64,000 nt of DNA from Vulcanisaeta moutnovskia 768-28 (GTDB lineage: Archaea > Thermoproteota > Thermoprotei > Thermoproteales > Thermocladiaceae): positions 496,001 through 560,000 of the forward strand of contig NC_015151.1 in NCBI RefSeq assembly GCF_000190315.1, in the 5' to 3' direction. Under the pieces are notes generated by a model. The model was given only the letters and a program-made list of their open reading frames with translations, did no database searches and was not told the DNA's origin. Below are positions 1-8,566 of this stretch, piece by piece (the first letter of the stretch is position 1; every line of letters starts with the position of its first letter). Both the position numbers and the translations under genes were made by a program.

Positions 1-2
1 AT

Positions 3-620
3 AGTACTGCGGATATACATCCCAAGCGTCAGCAGGAGATAGATGAAGGACTTAGTAAATTACTTAGTATGGACATACCAGGGAATCTGAGGAAGAAACT
101 TGGGATCCATTATTGGGAGGTTCATTGGAATGAGATCAAGGAGGATGATATGTCGCGATTTATTAGGGAACTGGATGACACACCCAGGAGAAGGATATTA
201 TATACATTGAGAGCTAACGAAAGTACGAAATTGGCATTGAAGGTTATTAAGGGAGAGGCCGTTGATATTAAGGACTTAATAAAAACGCTTAACTTAAGTA
301 ATACTGAGGTAGATAGCTTAGTTTCCAGTTATGATTGGAGGGAGACGTTAATTGGTAAAGTTATGACCTATCAACATAAATTACTTAGTGAGTACTATGA
401 CGTTAGCCTACCTGAAATAGATAAGTTAGTTAATTTCCTAGTGAGCGAGGGTGCCTATGGAGCTAAATTATCTGGGGCTGGTCTGGGAGGTTCTGTCATA
501 GCACTTGTTAGGGATGAGGATAAAGCTAAGGAGTTGTTAGGTAAGGTCCTGGATAGGGGCTTGGCTCCCAGGGGCTGGGTTGTTAGTATAGACAGTGGGG
601 TGACTATACATGGGCAGTAA
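3..620 (+). CDS. galK: galactokinase (GHMP kinase), 3' part
   Basis: The frame is open from the first bases of the window, so the true start lies upstream and only the C-terminal 205 or so residues are present. GHMP kinases phosphorylate small alcohols with ATP; galactokinase makes galactose 1-phosphate. The visible signature is the third GHMP motif, AKLSGAGLGGSVIALV, near residue 155 of the visible part. The next gene is galT and overlaps by 11 bp, so the pair forms a Leloir-pathway operon, which is the main reason for choosing galactokinase over mevalonate or homoserine kinase. The substrate is inferred from context. Confidence 0.85.
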   Translation, partial: STADIHPKRQQEIDEGLSKLLSMDIPGNLRKKLGIHYWEVHWNEIKEDDMSRFIRELDDTPRRRILYTLRANESTKLALKVIKGEAVDIKDLIKTLNLSNTEVDSLVSSYDWRETLIGKVMTYQHKLLSEYYDVSLPEIDKLVNFLVSEGAYGAKLSGAGLGGSVIALVRDEDKAKELLGKVLDRGLAPRGWVVSIDSGVTIHGQ

Positions 621-1590
621 GCCTACGATGGAGCTCAGGTGGGATCCAATACTGAGGGAATGGGTCTTGGTATCCAATATTAGGCGCTTCAGACCATGGC
701 AACCAAGTAATTATTGCCCGTTTTGCCCTGGAAATCCAGAGACTGGTTATGGATGGAGGGCCCTCATTCTAGAGAATAGGTACCCAATGTTGATGGAAAA
801 CCCACCGGAACCTGGTAATCACTGGTTCTATAAAACAAGTAGGTCAGTGGGTAAGTGCTATGTGGTCGTTGAGACCCCTGAGCATAATATTGATGATATC
901 AGTGACTTACCCATTGACCAGATAGAGTATGTCCTAAGTATGATAATTAATAAGGTGAGGGAAGAATCAGGTAAGGACTATGCGCATTACTTTCTTTGGT
1001 TTAGAAATAAGGGTAGGGAAATCGGTGTTTCATTAACACACCCACATAGTCAAGTTTACGTATTGCCCTTCACGCCAAGCAGAATTGAGAGAGAACTCGA
1101 TAGTGCCAGGGAATACTTCAATAATTATGGTAGGTGTCTCTTCTGCGACATAGTTAAGGCCGAGCTTAAAGACTATGCTAGGATAATTTATAACAATGAT
1201 CAGTGGGTCTCATTCATGCCGTTTTATTCCCATTGGCCCTTTGAGGTACATATATACCCAAAAAGGCACATTCAATTGATCACTGAACTCACGAATGAGG
1301 AAGTTAGAAGCCTGTCAGAAGTCCTTAAGGTATCATTATGTGGATTAACACATGTATTTAGTAAACCCATGCCATACATACTAGTATTACACCAGGCGCC
1401 CTTAAGGGGTGACTATGCATATTATCATCTGCACATTGAGGTTTATGGTATATTGAGGGAGGAGGATAAGATTAAGTACGCAGCTGGCATGGAGACTGGA
1501 GGCGGTAATTTCACGTACGACTCGGTACCCGAGGAAAATGCGCAAAGGATTAGGGATTCGGTGATGAGGAATTGTATTCATAATAGTTAG
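610..1590 (+). CDS. galT: galactose-1-phosphate uridylyltransferase
   Basis: This 326-residue protein exchanges UMP between UDP-glucose and galactose 1-phosphate. The active-site HPHSQ (His144 to Gln148) carries the nucleophilic histidine of the HIT superfamily, and the CPFC pair at residues 36-39 together with the histidines forms the family zinc site. A second CxxC (LFCDI) lies near 178. Length fits archaeal GalT. The start overlaps the end of galK by 11 bp, so translation is probably coupled. Soluble and cytosolic. Confidence 0.92.
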   Translation: MGSKPTMELRWDPILREWVLVSNIRRFRPWQPSNYCPFCPGNPETGYGWRALILENRYPMLMENPPEPGNHWFYKTSRSVGKCYVVVETPEHNIDDISDLPIDQIEYVLSMIINKVREESGKDYAHYFLWFRNKGREIGVSLTHPHSQVYVLPFTPSRIERELDSAREYFNNYGRCLFCDIVKAELKDYARIIYNNDQWVSFMPFYSHWPFEVHIYPKRHIQLITELTNEEVRSLSEVLKVSLCGLTHVFSKPMPYILVLHQAPLRGDYAYYHLHIEVYGILREEDKIKYAAGMETGGGNFTYDSVPEENAQRIRDSVMRNCIHNS

Positions 1591-1637
1591 TAATTAGCTG
1601 CGTTAGGTTTTTATTGAATTCTGCTCTTTACGGCACA

Positions 1638-2645
1638 ATGAGCAGCACCTTCAAGATCTCAGTCACTAAGATGGATTTTGGAGTTAGTGAAGAATTGACT
1701 GGAAAGGTTTATGATACTATAATAATTGGCGGAGGCCCTGCAGGCTTATCAGCAGCGATTTATGCGGCTAGGTATGGAATGAGCACCATAATAATTACGG
1801 AGGAAATAGGCGGGCAGGTTGGTAAGTCTGGCTGGGTTGAGAATTACCTCGGCTATACAAGGATAATGGGTCCTGACCTAGTGACTAAATTTGAGGAACA
1901 CGTTAAGTACTACAATGTGCCGATAATTATTGATTCTGTGGAGAATGTGGAGAGGGATGGCGAATTATTCAAGGTTTATACTCTAAATGGAGATGAGTAT
2001 ACGGGTAGAACCATAATAATCGCTGTTGGTGAGAAGAAGAGGAAGCTTAACGTGCCTGGTGAAGATGCATTCAATGGTAGGGGCGTTAGTTATTGCGCCC
2101 CCTGTGATGCACCATTATTTAAGGGTAAGGTTGTCGCTGTGGTTGGTGGTGGTGATTCAGCTGCGTCAGCAGCACTATTACTAACTGAGTATGCCAGTAA
2201 GGTTTACCTGATACACAGAAGGAACCAATTAAGGGCACAGAAGTATTACCAGGATTTACTGCTTAAGAATCCGAAGATAGAGATCATTTGGAATGCCGTT
2301 GTTAAGGAATTGCAGGGCGATAAGTTACTCAGAAAGGCAGTGCTACAAAGAGTAGATACTAAGGAGATCTTTGAGTTGCCATTGGATGGATTATTTGTCG
2401 AAATAGGCGCAGAGCCGCCTATTGAGTTGTTTAAGAGGATAGGTCTTGAACTTTCACAGGATGGTTACATAAAGGTTAATCACCTAATGGAAACAGGCAT
2501 ACTAGGTATTTATGCGGCTGGTGACTGCATTGACTTAACGCCAAGGGACTTTAGGCAAATCGTGGTAGCCGCTGGTCAAGGCGCCCTAGCAGCTTACTCA
2601 GCCTATAACTACATAATTAGGAAGTACGGGTTTAACAGACGTTAA
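1638..2645 (+). CDS. trxB: thioredoxin reductase-like flavoprotein
   Basis: An NAD(P)H-dependent FAD disulfide reductase. It shows an FAD-binding GGGPAG near the N terminus, the redox pair CAPC (CAPCDA), a second dinucleotide motif VGGGDSAASAA, and a C-terminal AAGDC FAD motif. A TTG at 1614 is in frame, but the ATG at 1638 lies about 26 nt below the box-A-like TTTTTATTG at 1608-1616, so the leaderless ATG is preferred. The order and spacing of domains are those of low-molecular-weight TrxB. The partner (thioredoxin or glutaredoxin-like protein) is not adjacent. It sits 47 bp behind galT with its own promoter. Confidence 0.9.
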   Translation: MSSTFKISVTKMDFGVSEELTGKVYDTIIIGGGPAGLSAAIYAARYGMSTIIITEEIGGQVGKSGWVENYLGYTRIMGPDLVTKFEEHVKYYNVPIIIDSVENVERDGELFKVYTLNGDEYTGRTIIIAVGEKKRKLNVPGEDAFNGRGVSYCAPCDAPLFKGKVVAVVGGGDSAASAALLLTEYASKVYLIHRRNQLRAQKYYQDLLLKNPKIEIIWNAVVKELQGDKLLRKAVLQRVDTKEIFELPLDGLFVEIGAEPPIELFKRIGLELSQDGYIKVNHLMETGILGIYAAGDCIDLTPRDFRQIVVAAGQGALAAYSAYNYIIRKYGFNRR

Positions 2646-2695
2646 GGTAAAGGGAAACTTTATTTATATTAGGAATATTAGCTTAATTTATTGTA

Positions 2696-3562
2696 ATGAA
2701 GAGCGAGCATAATGGGGAGGAGACTGTAGGCGCACTTGAGGAATTACCTCTCTCGGCTAGATTGATTATTAATTATTTAGAATTTGAGCACTTAATAAAT
2801 AATAAGAATTATATAACATTTAAGGAGATAATTGATGGTACGGGCCTTGGGACAAGAACGGCAAGGAATGCCATTAATCTACTGCGTAAGAGAGGATTGA
2901 TAGAGGCTTACCTGGATGTTAAGGAGAGGAGGAGGTACATGTACAGGCTTAATTTTAGGAATCTCACACAGGATAGGATTGACGTAACACCTGGGCTTTA
3001 CGTCATAGATATTGGGCTTGGCACAATACCAAGCATGACATTTAGGATCTATAGGGTACTAAGGGCTACTGCAGTGGCCTTTTATACTGATAGTGTTCCA
3101 ACGAGTTACCTTGAGTTCACTAAATGTACTTGTGCCATGCAGAGGTTGGTGAATTATGAACCGCAGGGTTTTGAGGAAATAGTGTATACAGTCGCTAATA
3201 ATGGTGGTTCTGCGGCATTGGTTATGGATTCATTACTAGACTCCCAGGTTGTAAAGCCGTACCTGGATGCGATCTATCAATCAGGTGATGGTAATAACAG
3301 AATAATGATCTATAGGGTCGTTGGCGTCTCACCAATACAAGTTGCTCTTGAGTTATTACTAATGGAGAGAGAGGATAGAGTATCGTATAGGAGAGACAAT
3401 ATTATAATACGTGTAATAACGACTAAGGAGACTCTTCAATTAAGGGATTACATTAAGGCATATATCTTAGCAATGGGTAATGATGGATTGTGGTTTAAGG
3501 AATATGATCAAGGTAACGATTTTAATGGATTAAAAGCATACATTGTTTACTTAAAGGCATAG
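2696..3562 (+). CDS. winged-helix protein with degenerate tetrapyrrole-methylase-like domain
   Basis: A 288-residue protein of two parts. Residues about 20-80 read as a winged helix-turn-helix (FKEIIDGTGLGTRTARNAIN followed by LRKRGLIEA and a basic wing). From about residue 100 the pattern LYVIDIGLG, then T-FRIYRVLRA, then VVGVSPIQ, resembles the start and middle of diphthine synthase/uroporphyrin methylases, but the usual GDP loop that binds SAM is replaced by MDSLL. It may therefore be a regulator with a non-catalytic ligand-binding domain. The methylase relation is my reading of sequence patterns and is not certain. It ends directly against the minus-strand DUF1641 gene. Confidence 0.55.
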   Translation: MKSEHNGEETVGALEELPLSARLIINYLEFEHLINNKNYITFKEIIDGTGLGTRTARNAINLLRKRGLIEAYLDVKERRRYMYRLNFRNLTQDRIDVTPGLYVIDIGLGTIPSMTFRIYRVLRATAVAFYTDSVPTSYLEFTKCTCAMQRLVNYEPQGFEEIVYTVANNGGSAALVMDSLLDSQVVKPYLDAIYQSGDGNNRIMIYRVVGVSPIQVALELLLMEREDRVSYRRDNIIIRVITTKETLQLRDYIKAYILAMGNDGLWFKEYDQGNDFNGLKAYIVYLKA

Positions 3563-4195
3563 TTACTTAGTCTCACTTTCGCTCAATTGCCTACCCAAGT
3601 ACTTAGCTGCCAGTAATAGGAACCTTAATCCTCTCCTGGCATCATTATCTCTTAACGCCTCACTCATTGTTTCGGCTATGGATTTGCCGTCAGTAGTGGC
3701 TTCCCTTGCAGCATTTAGAGACGCCACATATGCGCAGCATCTAATGCGTGCCATGAACTCAAGCAGTGTATCTAAATTAGTCATTAAATATGTACTATTC
3801 TCATTGATAAGCGTATGTACTAATTCATTCAATACCTCGGGATCACCGAGTAAATCCCTTAATGTATCTAATAACCCAACATTACCCATTGCGCCTACCA
3901 GGTCAAGTGCCTTTTCAAGACCTTCCTTTACATGAGGCTCTGTGAGCTTTACAAGTATGGATAGCAGCTTATCATAGTCATTGAGCAACTTAATAATGTT
4001 TGTTGTTAATAGATTCTTCGTAATGTCCTCAATAACCTCATTATTCAATAAGTCACTTAATGAATCAAGTATACCAAGTTCATCAAGTCTCTTCACAACC
4101 TTTAGGAATTTAATGAGAGGCTCAAGGTACTCAGGCGTTAACACCTCAAGAAGCTTGCTCTCAAACTCTAGCTGATTCTCGAACATGTCACTCAC
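3563..4195 (-). CDS. DUF1641 family protein of the sulfide operon
   Basis: A mostly helical 210-residue protein with repeated Leu-rich LLD/LLN segments, typical of DUF1641, a family found beside sulfide:quinone reductases and TusA/DsrE genes. Biochemical role unknown; a scaffold or accessory role at the membrane quinone reductase is plausible. It is the last gene of the dsrE-tusA-sqr-DUF1641 operon: its GTG start overlaps the TGA of sqr by 4 bp (GTGA). It has one CC pair near residue 153. No membrane segment is obvious. Confidence 0.75.
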   Translation of the reverse strand: MSDMFENQLEFESKLLEVLTPEYLEPLIKFLKVVKRLDELGILDSLSDLLNNEVIEDITKNLLTTNIIKLLNDYDKLLSILVKLTEPHVKEGLEKALDLVGAMGNVGLLDTLRDLLGDPEVLNELVHTLINENSTYLMTNLDTLLEFMARIRCCAYVASLNAAREATTDGKSIAETMSEALRDNDARRGLRFLLLAAKYLGRQLSESETK

Positions 4196-5403
4196 CTATA
4201 CAGATAACGTAGTTTCGCGGGTTCCGTTGCCTCAAAATAAGCCTCGAATATGGAATCCCAGAGCTCTGGATATAGTATTATGTCCCAATAAGCTGCCGCA
4301 AAGGCTACCTTAAATAAGTGATTAATTCTATTTATCGGATACTTAATAGTCGAGTTATTGAAATCACTTATTACGAATGTACCAAGACCATAACCAACAT
4401 CAAATGGGCAGTTAGTACGCCCAGTATTGTGGGCATCCTCACCCTGAAGTATCCTAGCAACAACATCAGCCTGTAGATGAGCAGTAACTCCAGTCTTAGC
4501 CACCGGCAGTGCTGAGGCATCACCAATCACGAATGCATCATCAAACCCCTTGATCATATTCGTGAACTTGTCAGCTTGGACGAACCTATCGCTATCAAGT
4601 ACGTCATCAGGTACATACTTAATATCAACACCGACATGCGGCGGTATGACTATCGCAGCGTCGAACTTAAGCTCCTCACCTTCCATTGAGTAGGCAACCC
4701 TCTTCTCAGGGTCTATATGGTCAAGTGTGTAGAAGGTTATGTAATCAATACCTCTTTCCTTAAGTAGTGGCTCTATCAACTCGTTTATTGGCTCTGCCGG
4801 GTAAGGCCTTGGGTAGAAAGTGGCAAAGACAATCCTCACCTTGTCCCTTAAACCTCTCCTCCTGAAGAATTCCTCGGCAAGGAATGTACCCTCCAACGGG
4901 CTTGGTGGGCATCGATATGCACCTGGGGCCAGTATGACCGCTAATGTACCCTCCCTCATACTATTCAGCGTCTGCCAAACCCTCCAGGCATTCTCCTCAT
5001 TGCTGTGGTAATTACCGTACATCTCTGTGACCTTATCGAGACCAGGAACTCTCGAGTAATCCACAGTAGCTCCGGTGGCTATCACAACATAGTCATAATC
5101 CAGTCTTTTCCCACTTTCAAGCTCTACGTACTTATCCTTGAGATTAATAACTCTAACATCCGACTGAATAAAGTTGACCCAGTGTTTAAGTACTGAACGT
5201 ATTTCACGCTTAATGGGTCTCCTAGAACCTCTGAACGCTATGTACAGCAGCCAGGGCCAGAAGTAATTATAGGGTTGCCTATCAATAATGGTAACCTCAA
5301 ACTCATCCCTAGGAAGCCTATTGGCAAGCATTGCGCCGCCAGTACCGCCACCAATAATAATGACCTTCTTTTTAACGGAGGACATGGTCTTTGCCCCAAT
5401 CAC
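4192..5403 (-). CDS. sqr: sulfide:quinone oxidoreductase-like flavoprotein
   Basis: An NADH-dehydrogenase-2/SQR superfamily flavoprotein, 403 residues from the GTG at 5403 (an ATG at 5385 is also possible). It has an N-terminal FAD motif GGGTGG, an ATG motif (VVIATGATVD) and a C-terminal FAD motif IGDAS. The only two cysteines, Cys165 in RCPPSP and Cys332 in NCPFDVGYG, sit where SQRs carry their redox disulfide. The third cysteine of some SQR types is absent. It would oxidise sulfide to zero-valent sulfur and reduce membrane quinone. Operon context with TusA and DsrE supports this; a plain type-2 NADH dehydrogenase is the alternative. Confidence 0.8.
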   Translation of the reverse strand: MIGAKTMSSVKKKVIIIGGGTGGAMLANRLPRDEFEVTIIDRQPYNYFWPWLLYIAFRGSRRPIKREIRSVLKHWVNFIQSDVRVINLKDKYVELESGKRLDYDYVVIATGATVDYSRVPGLDKVTEMYGNYHSNEENAWRVWQTLNSMREGTLAVILAPGAYRCPPSPLEGTFLAEEFFRRRGLRDKVRIVFATFYPRPYPAEPINELIEPLLKERGIDYITFYTLDHIDPEKRVAYSMEGEELKFDAAIVIPPHVGVDIKYVPDDVLDSDRFVQADKFTNMIKGFDDAFVIGDASALPVAKTGVTAHLQADVVARILQGEDAHNTGRTNCPFDVGYGLGTFVISDFNNSTIKYPINRINHLFKVAFAAAYWDIILYPELWDSIFEAYFEATEPAKLRYLYR

Positions 5404-5642
5404 TTCTTTGCCGTTACCCTAATTACCGCGACTATTTTATCAGGCTCCTTCCTGAGATCCAGGAGTTGGTTACCAGTTCTCTGAATCCATGCCTTTATGT
5501 CTGGTTCGAATCCTGGATCCGTGGCCCATATCTCAATCACGTCGCCATTCTTCGCATTCCTATATGCCTTAACAACCTCAGTAATTGGCCCGGGACAAGC
5601 AATGCCCCTTGCGTCGACGAGTATCTTATTACCCTGGCTCAT
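5400..5642 (-). CDS. tusA: TusA-family sulfur carrier protein
   Basis: A small sulfur-transfer protein of about 80 residues with the family CPGP motif in DARGIACPGPI; the cysteine carries persulfide or thiosulfonate. In archaeal sulfur oxidisers TusA exchanges sulfur with DsrE and feeds heterodisulfide-reductase-like complexes. The start is uncertain: GTG at 5651, ATG at 5648 and ATG at 5642 are in frame. The last is preferred because GAGGTG lies about 6 nt ahead of it as a ribosome binding site. The stop codon overlaps the GTG of sqr. Confidence 0.9.
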   Translation of the reverse strand: MSQGNKILVDARGIACPGPITEVVKAYRNAKNGDVIEIWATDPGFEPDIKAWIQRTGNQLLDLRKEPDKIVAVIRVTAKK

Positions 5643-5652
5643 TACCATCACC

Positions 5653-6069
5653 TCATATGAATAATACCTGCCCTCCCTTGGCCATTTCTAGGAAGGTTGT
5701 TACACCAACGACATCATCAACCAGCGATGGGTCAAAGTCCTCCTTCTTAAGGCCGGCGGCCGACGACATCATTGAGCACACATACACCTTAGCACCCATG
5801 TTCTTGGCTTCCCTGAGCATGTCGAGCCATGTAGGCGCCTTTATCTTAGCCATACCCTCCTGAAGCCTAGGCACGAACTGCTCAAACTCCCTAGGCCAAA
5901 CGGGTGGTGTTGGGTTCTTCAGTAGCTTAAACATTGCCCATCCAGTGAAGAAGATATTTACCTCGTAACCAAGCGCCGCAGCCGCCTGCGAAATCACACC
6001 GACCGGTATTAACTTGTCCTCAGTCCCCGAGAACACGATCATGCTTATTTTATCCTTACCCGAGCTCAT
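5653..6069 (-). CDS. dsrE: DsrE-family sulfur transfer protein
   Basis: A DsrE/DsrE2-like protein with the Rossmann-type pattern ISMIVFSGTED and the active-site cysteine in VYVCSMMSSA near residue 98. It is expected to pass sulfur to or from TusA. It is the first gene of the operon. A TTG at 6090 is in frame, but box A TTTTATTATTTTTAT (minus strand, 6096-6110) lies about 34 nt above the ATG at 6069 and too close to the TTG, so the ATG is chosen. Downstream tusA follows within a few bases. Cytosolic. Confidence 0.85.
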   Translation of the reverse strand: MSSGKDKISMIVFSGTEDKLIPVGVISQAAAALGYEVNIFFTGWAMFKLLKNPTPPVWPREFEQFVPRLQEGMAKIKAPTWLDMLREAKNMGAKVYVCSMMSSAAGLKKEDFDPSLVDDVVGVTTFLEMAKGGQVLFI

Positions 6070-6095
6070 ACAAGGATACGGAGTATTCAAATGAA

Positions 6096-6110
6096 TAAAA
6101 ATAATAAAAT
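6096..6110 (-). promoter_or_regulatory. box A of the dsrE-tusA-sqr operon
   Basis: Read on the minus strand this A/T-rich stretch gives TTTTATTATTTTTAT, placed correctly to start transcription just upstream of the dsrE ATG at 6069. It is the only promoter-like sequence seen ahead of the four-gene operon. Confidence 0.55.
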
Positions 6111-6113
6111 CAA

Positions 6114-6128
6114 GTGCATTTTATGCAC
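6114..6128. promoter_or_regulatory. palindromic operator candidate upstream of dsrE
   Basis: GTGCAT-TTT-ATGCAC is a perfect 6-bp inverted repeat with a 3-nt centre. It abuts the upstream edge of the dsrE box A, where an archaeal activator or repressor would contact the BRE/TATA region. No matching regulator gene is adjacent. The regulatory role is inferred from position only. Confidence 0.4.
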
Positions 6129-6216
6129 CTAAAAAATAATCTTATAAAACTAAACAAAAGACTAAGAAAAAATATAAATAAAAACAAAACAGTATAAAAG
6201 CATTCGTAAGTCAATA

Positions 6217-7063
6217 ATGTCCATACTACGTAACTTATCGTGGAGACTCCTAATGATCAGTTACTGAGTAGGTTAACCTACATGCCAAGTGCATTCGTTG
6301 TGTCTCCTGGCAATGTCAAGTCATATCAATTGTTAATTGGTGTCAATGAATCCTTCAACAGGTGGGTCTACCTAATCAGCCTCGAGAGGAAGGTTAAGGG
6401 GTTGGGTAGGTTAAGTCGTCAATGGGCTTTAGGGTTATGGCGTTTAGGGAGAAACTGGCATCTAGGATTCACAAAAACAAGGGGCTTTACAATGTTGTTA
6501 AGTCAATCATGATTGTTCACCATGAATTCACCAAGGCAATGAATGCATTAAGTAGGTCACTCCAAGTAAACCACCCTGCATAGACCGGGCTTAGGCGTTA
6601 CTTACCTAGCTACAGTGACCAAGGTCCACTGACAAAACCGATTGAGACTTTGATTGAGGACTGGGGCAAGTTGCTTGATGCCGAGAAGCTTAGGCAACTA
6701 TTGGCGTTAGTCAACATGAATGTTAAGCCCCTAGATAGATCATTAGTTGATGAAGTCGATGTGAAGTTGATTGTTTACGTGGATAATAGCGGCTACGTGA
6801 AGCTTAGGACCGTGCGTATGGATTATGGGGGTGCCATGAGTATTTTGGAGAGGTTGAAGAGAACAAGTTATAATGGAGCTGAGCTGACTAAATGGAGCGG
6901 AAGATGCATGGCCTACATGAGCATGAATGAAATCGAGAAATACCAAGACCTCGTGGTCGAGATCTGCAAAGTACTAAAGAGGATGTGTAGAAAGGCAATG
7001 AGCAAAGGCAGGACAAGGAGAATGATAACAATAACAAGTGTTATGACCAACCTAAACTGCTAA
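6217..7063 (+). pseudogene. decayed gene, about 280 codons, possibly PaRep2a-like
   Basis: Pieces of one protein are spread over different frames. An ATG at 6217 follows box-A-like TATAAAAG at 6193-6200, but this frame stops at once. The reading continues in the frame from 6240 (MPSAFVV, then NRWVYLISLERKVKGL), moves to another frame at about 6422 (MAFREKLASRIHKNKGLY), meets an in-frame TAG near 6581 within HPA-stop-TGLRRYLP, and runs on to 7063 (DWGKLLDAEKLRQLLA). The pieces join without overlap in meaning, so this is a broken gene. The fold is not recognised. Its style and its neighbour recall the PaRep2 families of Pyrobaculum, which I could not check. Confidence 0.6.
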
Positions 7064-7119
7064 AACCCCACCCAAAGCCCACTGCCTAAAACGCCAATAC
7101 ACAAACTAATAAAATTTCC

Positions 7120-7215
7120 TGGAGCCCCGGCCGGGATTCGAACCCGGGAAGATTGGGTGTCTGCATTAGAAATTGATCCTGCAGCCCAACGCCTTCACCA
7201 CTCGGCCACCGGGGC
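7120..7215 (-). tRNA. tRNA-Cys (GCA) with a 20-nt intron
   Basis: The minus strand gives a 7-bp acceptor stem (GCCCCGG with CCGGGGC), a D arm, anticodon stem TTGGG/CCCAA and a T arm CCGGG-TTCGAAT-CCCGG. Between the anticodon strands lie 27 nt, 20 more than a normal 7-nt loop. Splicing at the canonical 37/38 site gives loop CTGCAGA, anticodon GCA. CTGC can pair with GCAG inside the intron, leaving 3-nt bulges as in a bulge-helix-bulge motif. The discriminator is T, the known cysteine identity base, and CCA is encoded at 7122-7120. A box-A-like CTTAAATC lies upstream near 7231-7241. Confidence 0.93.
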
Positions 7216-7351
7216 ATTTTTATGCTCTTGTACGGGAGATTTAAGCCTTTCGGCAGGTTCGGTTTGAATAATTTTTATCCTTTATAATTCGGATCAAGTT
7301 TCGTCAATGCCCTGATTATTCGTTCTTTCCTTTTCTCATTCTTCGTCCTAT

Positions 7352-8466
7352 TTAACATTTCATAAAGCTTAGGAATGACCGACATTTTAATGTCTTCACG
7401 TGCCTAACCTCATCCCAGGGAATTACAACCTTTACACACTTCCCAGCCCTTCTCTTCCTAACATCAAAATCCTCACCGTATATTTGTTTTAATTGCTTAA
7501 TAATTTTATGCGCATCAACCTCATTGCATCTCACAACCCTTAGTTCGACGCCCCTCTTAAGAACATCTATAGAAAACCTTATACCAGCTATCTTAATTTG
7601 AGAGATGCCTCTTATTGGCATTAAATCAGACATTTGTTTCAATTTATTCCACTTATCAATATTAAGAACATCAAATAATATCCTTATTACCGGTGGTGTA
7701 GTATCAAATATTTTCCTCGCCAAGTTAATGGCATTGTTACCTCTAATAAATATTGGAACCTCACCTTTCGCGCTGTTGAATATCTCATAGTCAATGTCAT
7801 GATTTTTTAGCATGCTAAGAATCGGTTCCCATTCATTAAACTCAACCTGGCCAATGGATATTTTAATCACGGGCTTTAGCCTGGCTTTACTGTTACTATG
7901 TTTTAGTAAGGTTACATTGCCATCGCCAAGTATTACCGTACTCATAAACCTTAGTAACTCCTCATAATTAAATCCTCTAAGTATATCAATAGCCTTGTTT
8001 TTCAGTGAGACATAATCATTAGCCACCAAGTACCATTTAATTTTTACGTCATTTTTGTTTATGTCGATAGCGTTGATGCTGATGTATATCTTGTCTGGGT
8101 ATAGTACCATCCATAGTATGGTTTGCCATAGGTGTGCTGCGATCATTGTTGGTCTGTTATTTGCGTCTCTTCCTTCGTCGGTTATTGCAAGCCCTAGTCT
8201 TAGTGGTGTTAGTGTTTCTTTTTTCGAGTTTTTCGTAGTCTTCATTGTTCATGGTTTCCCTGAATATGTTGGGTATTTGTATTTTGAGTCCGTTTAGGCC
8301 TTTGAGTCTTTTGTATTGTTATGCTTTTGTCGTTGTTTCGTATTTTGTTTATGCTTAGCCCCACGTGGTTTTTATAGACGTGGACTGCAAGAGTCTTGCT
8401 TGTCCTGTTTATTATTACGCGGGCCCTCCTACTCGTTATCTCCCGGATTAATTCCGCAACCTCATT
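7352..8466 (-). pseudogene. PaRep2b-like gene with frameshifts
   Basis: The longest intact part, 7352-8245, codes for 297 residues (APLRLGLAITD-like start, LWQTILWMVLYP, VILGDGNVTLL, then a basic C terminus). The upstream DNA continues the same protein in other frames. The frame holding LKGLNGLKIQIPNIFRE at about 8228-8320 joins at an A6 run (8219-8224 on the plus strand as T6), and the frame holding LAVHVYKNHVGLSINKI covers about 8320-8463. No start codon is visible at the 5' end. The LGDG element and layout resemble the PaRep2b or LAGLIDADG-like families; this is tentative. The 297-residue part could still be expressed. Confidence 0.55.
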
Positions 8467-8566
8467 TTAGGTGTAGTATTACTTATATGCGCTGTTGTGG
8501 CGTTGGTATCAACATTAGTAATAAAAAGGGTAACGAGGGCAGGATAAGGAACCCAATTATCTATCC

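Noticed and set aside
5497-5520. GGTTCGAATCC on the plus strand, like a tRNA T loop
   Set aside because: No acceptor, D or anticodon stems surround it, and it lies inside tusA, where it codes for conserved residues.
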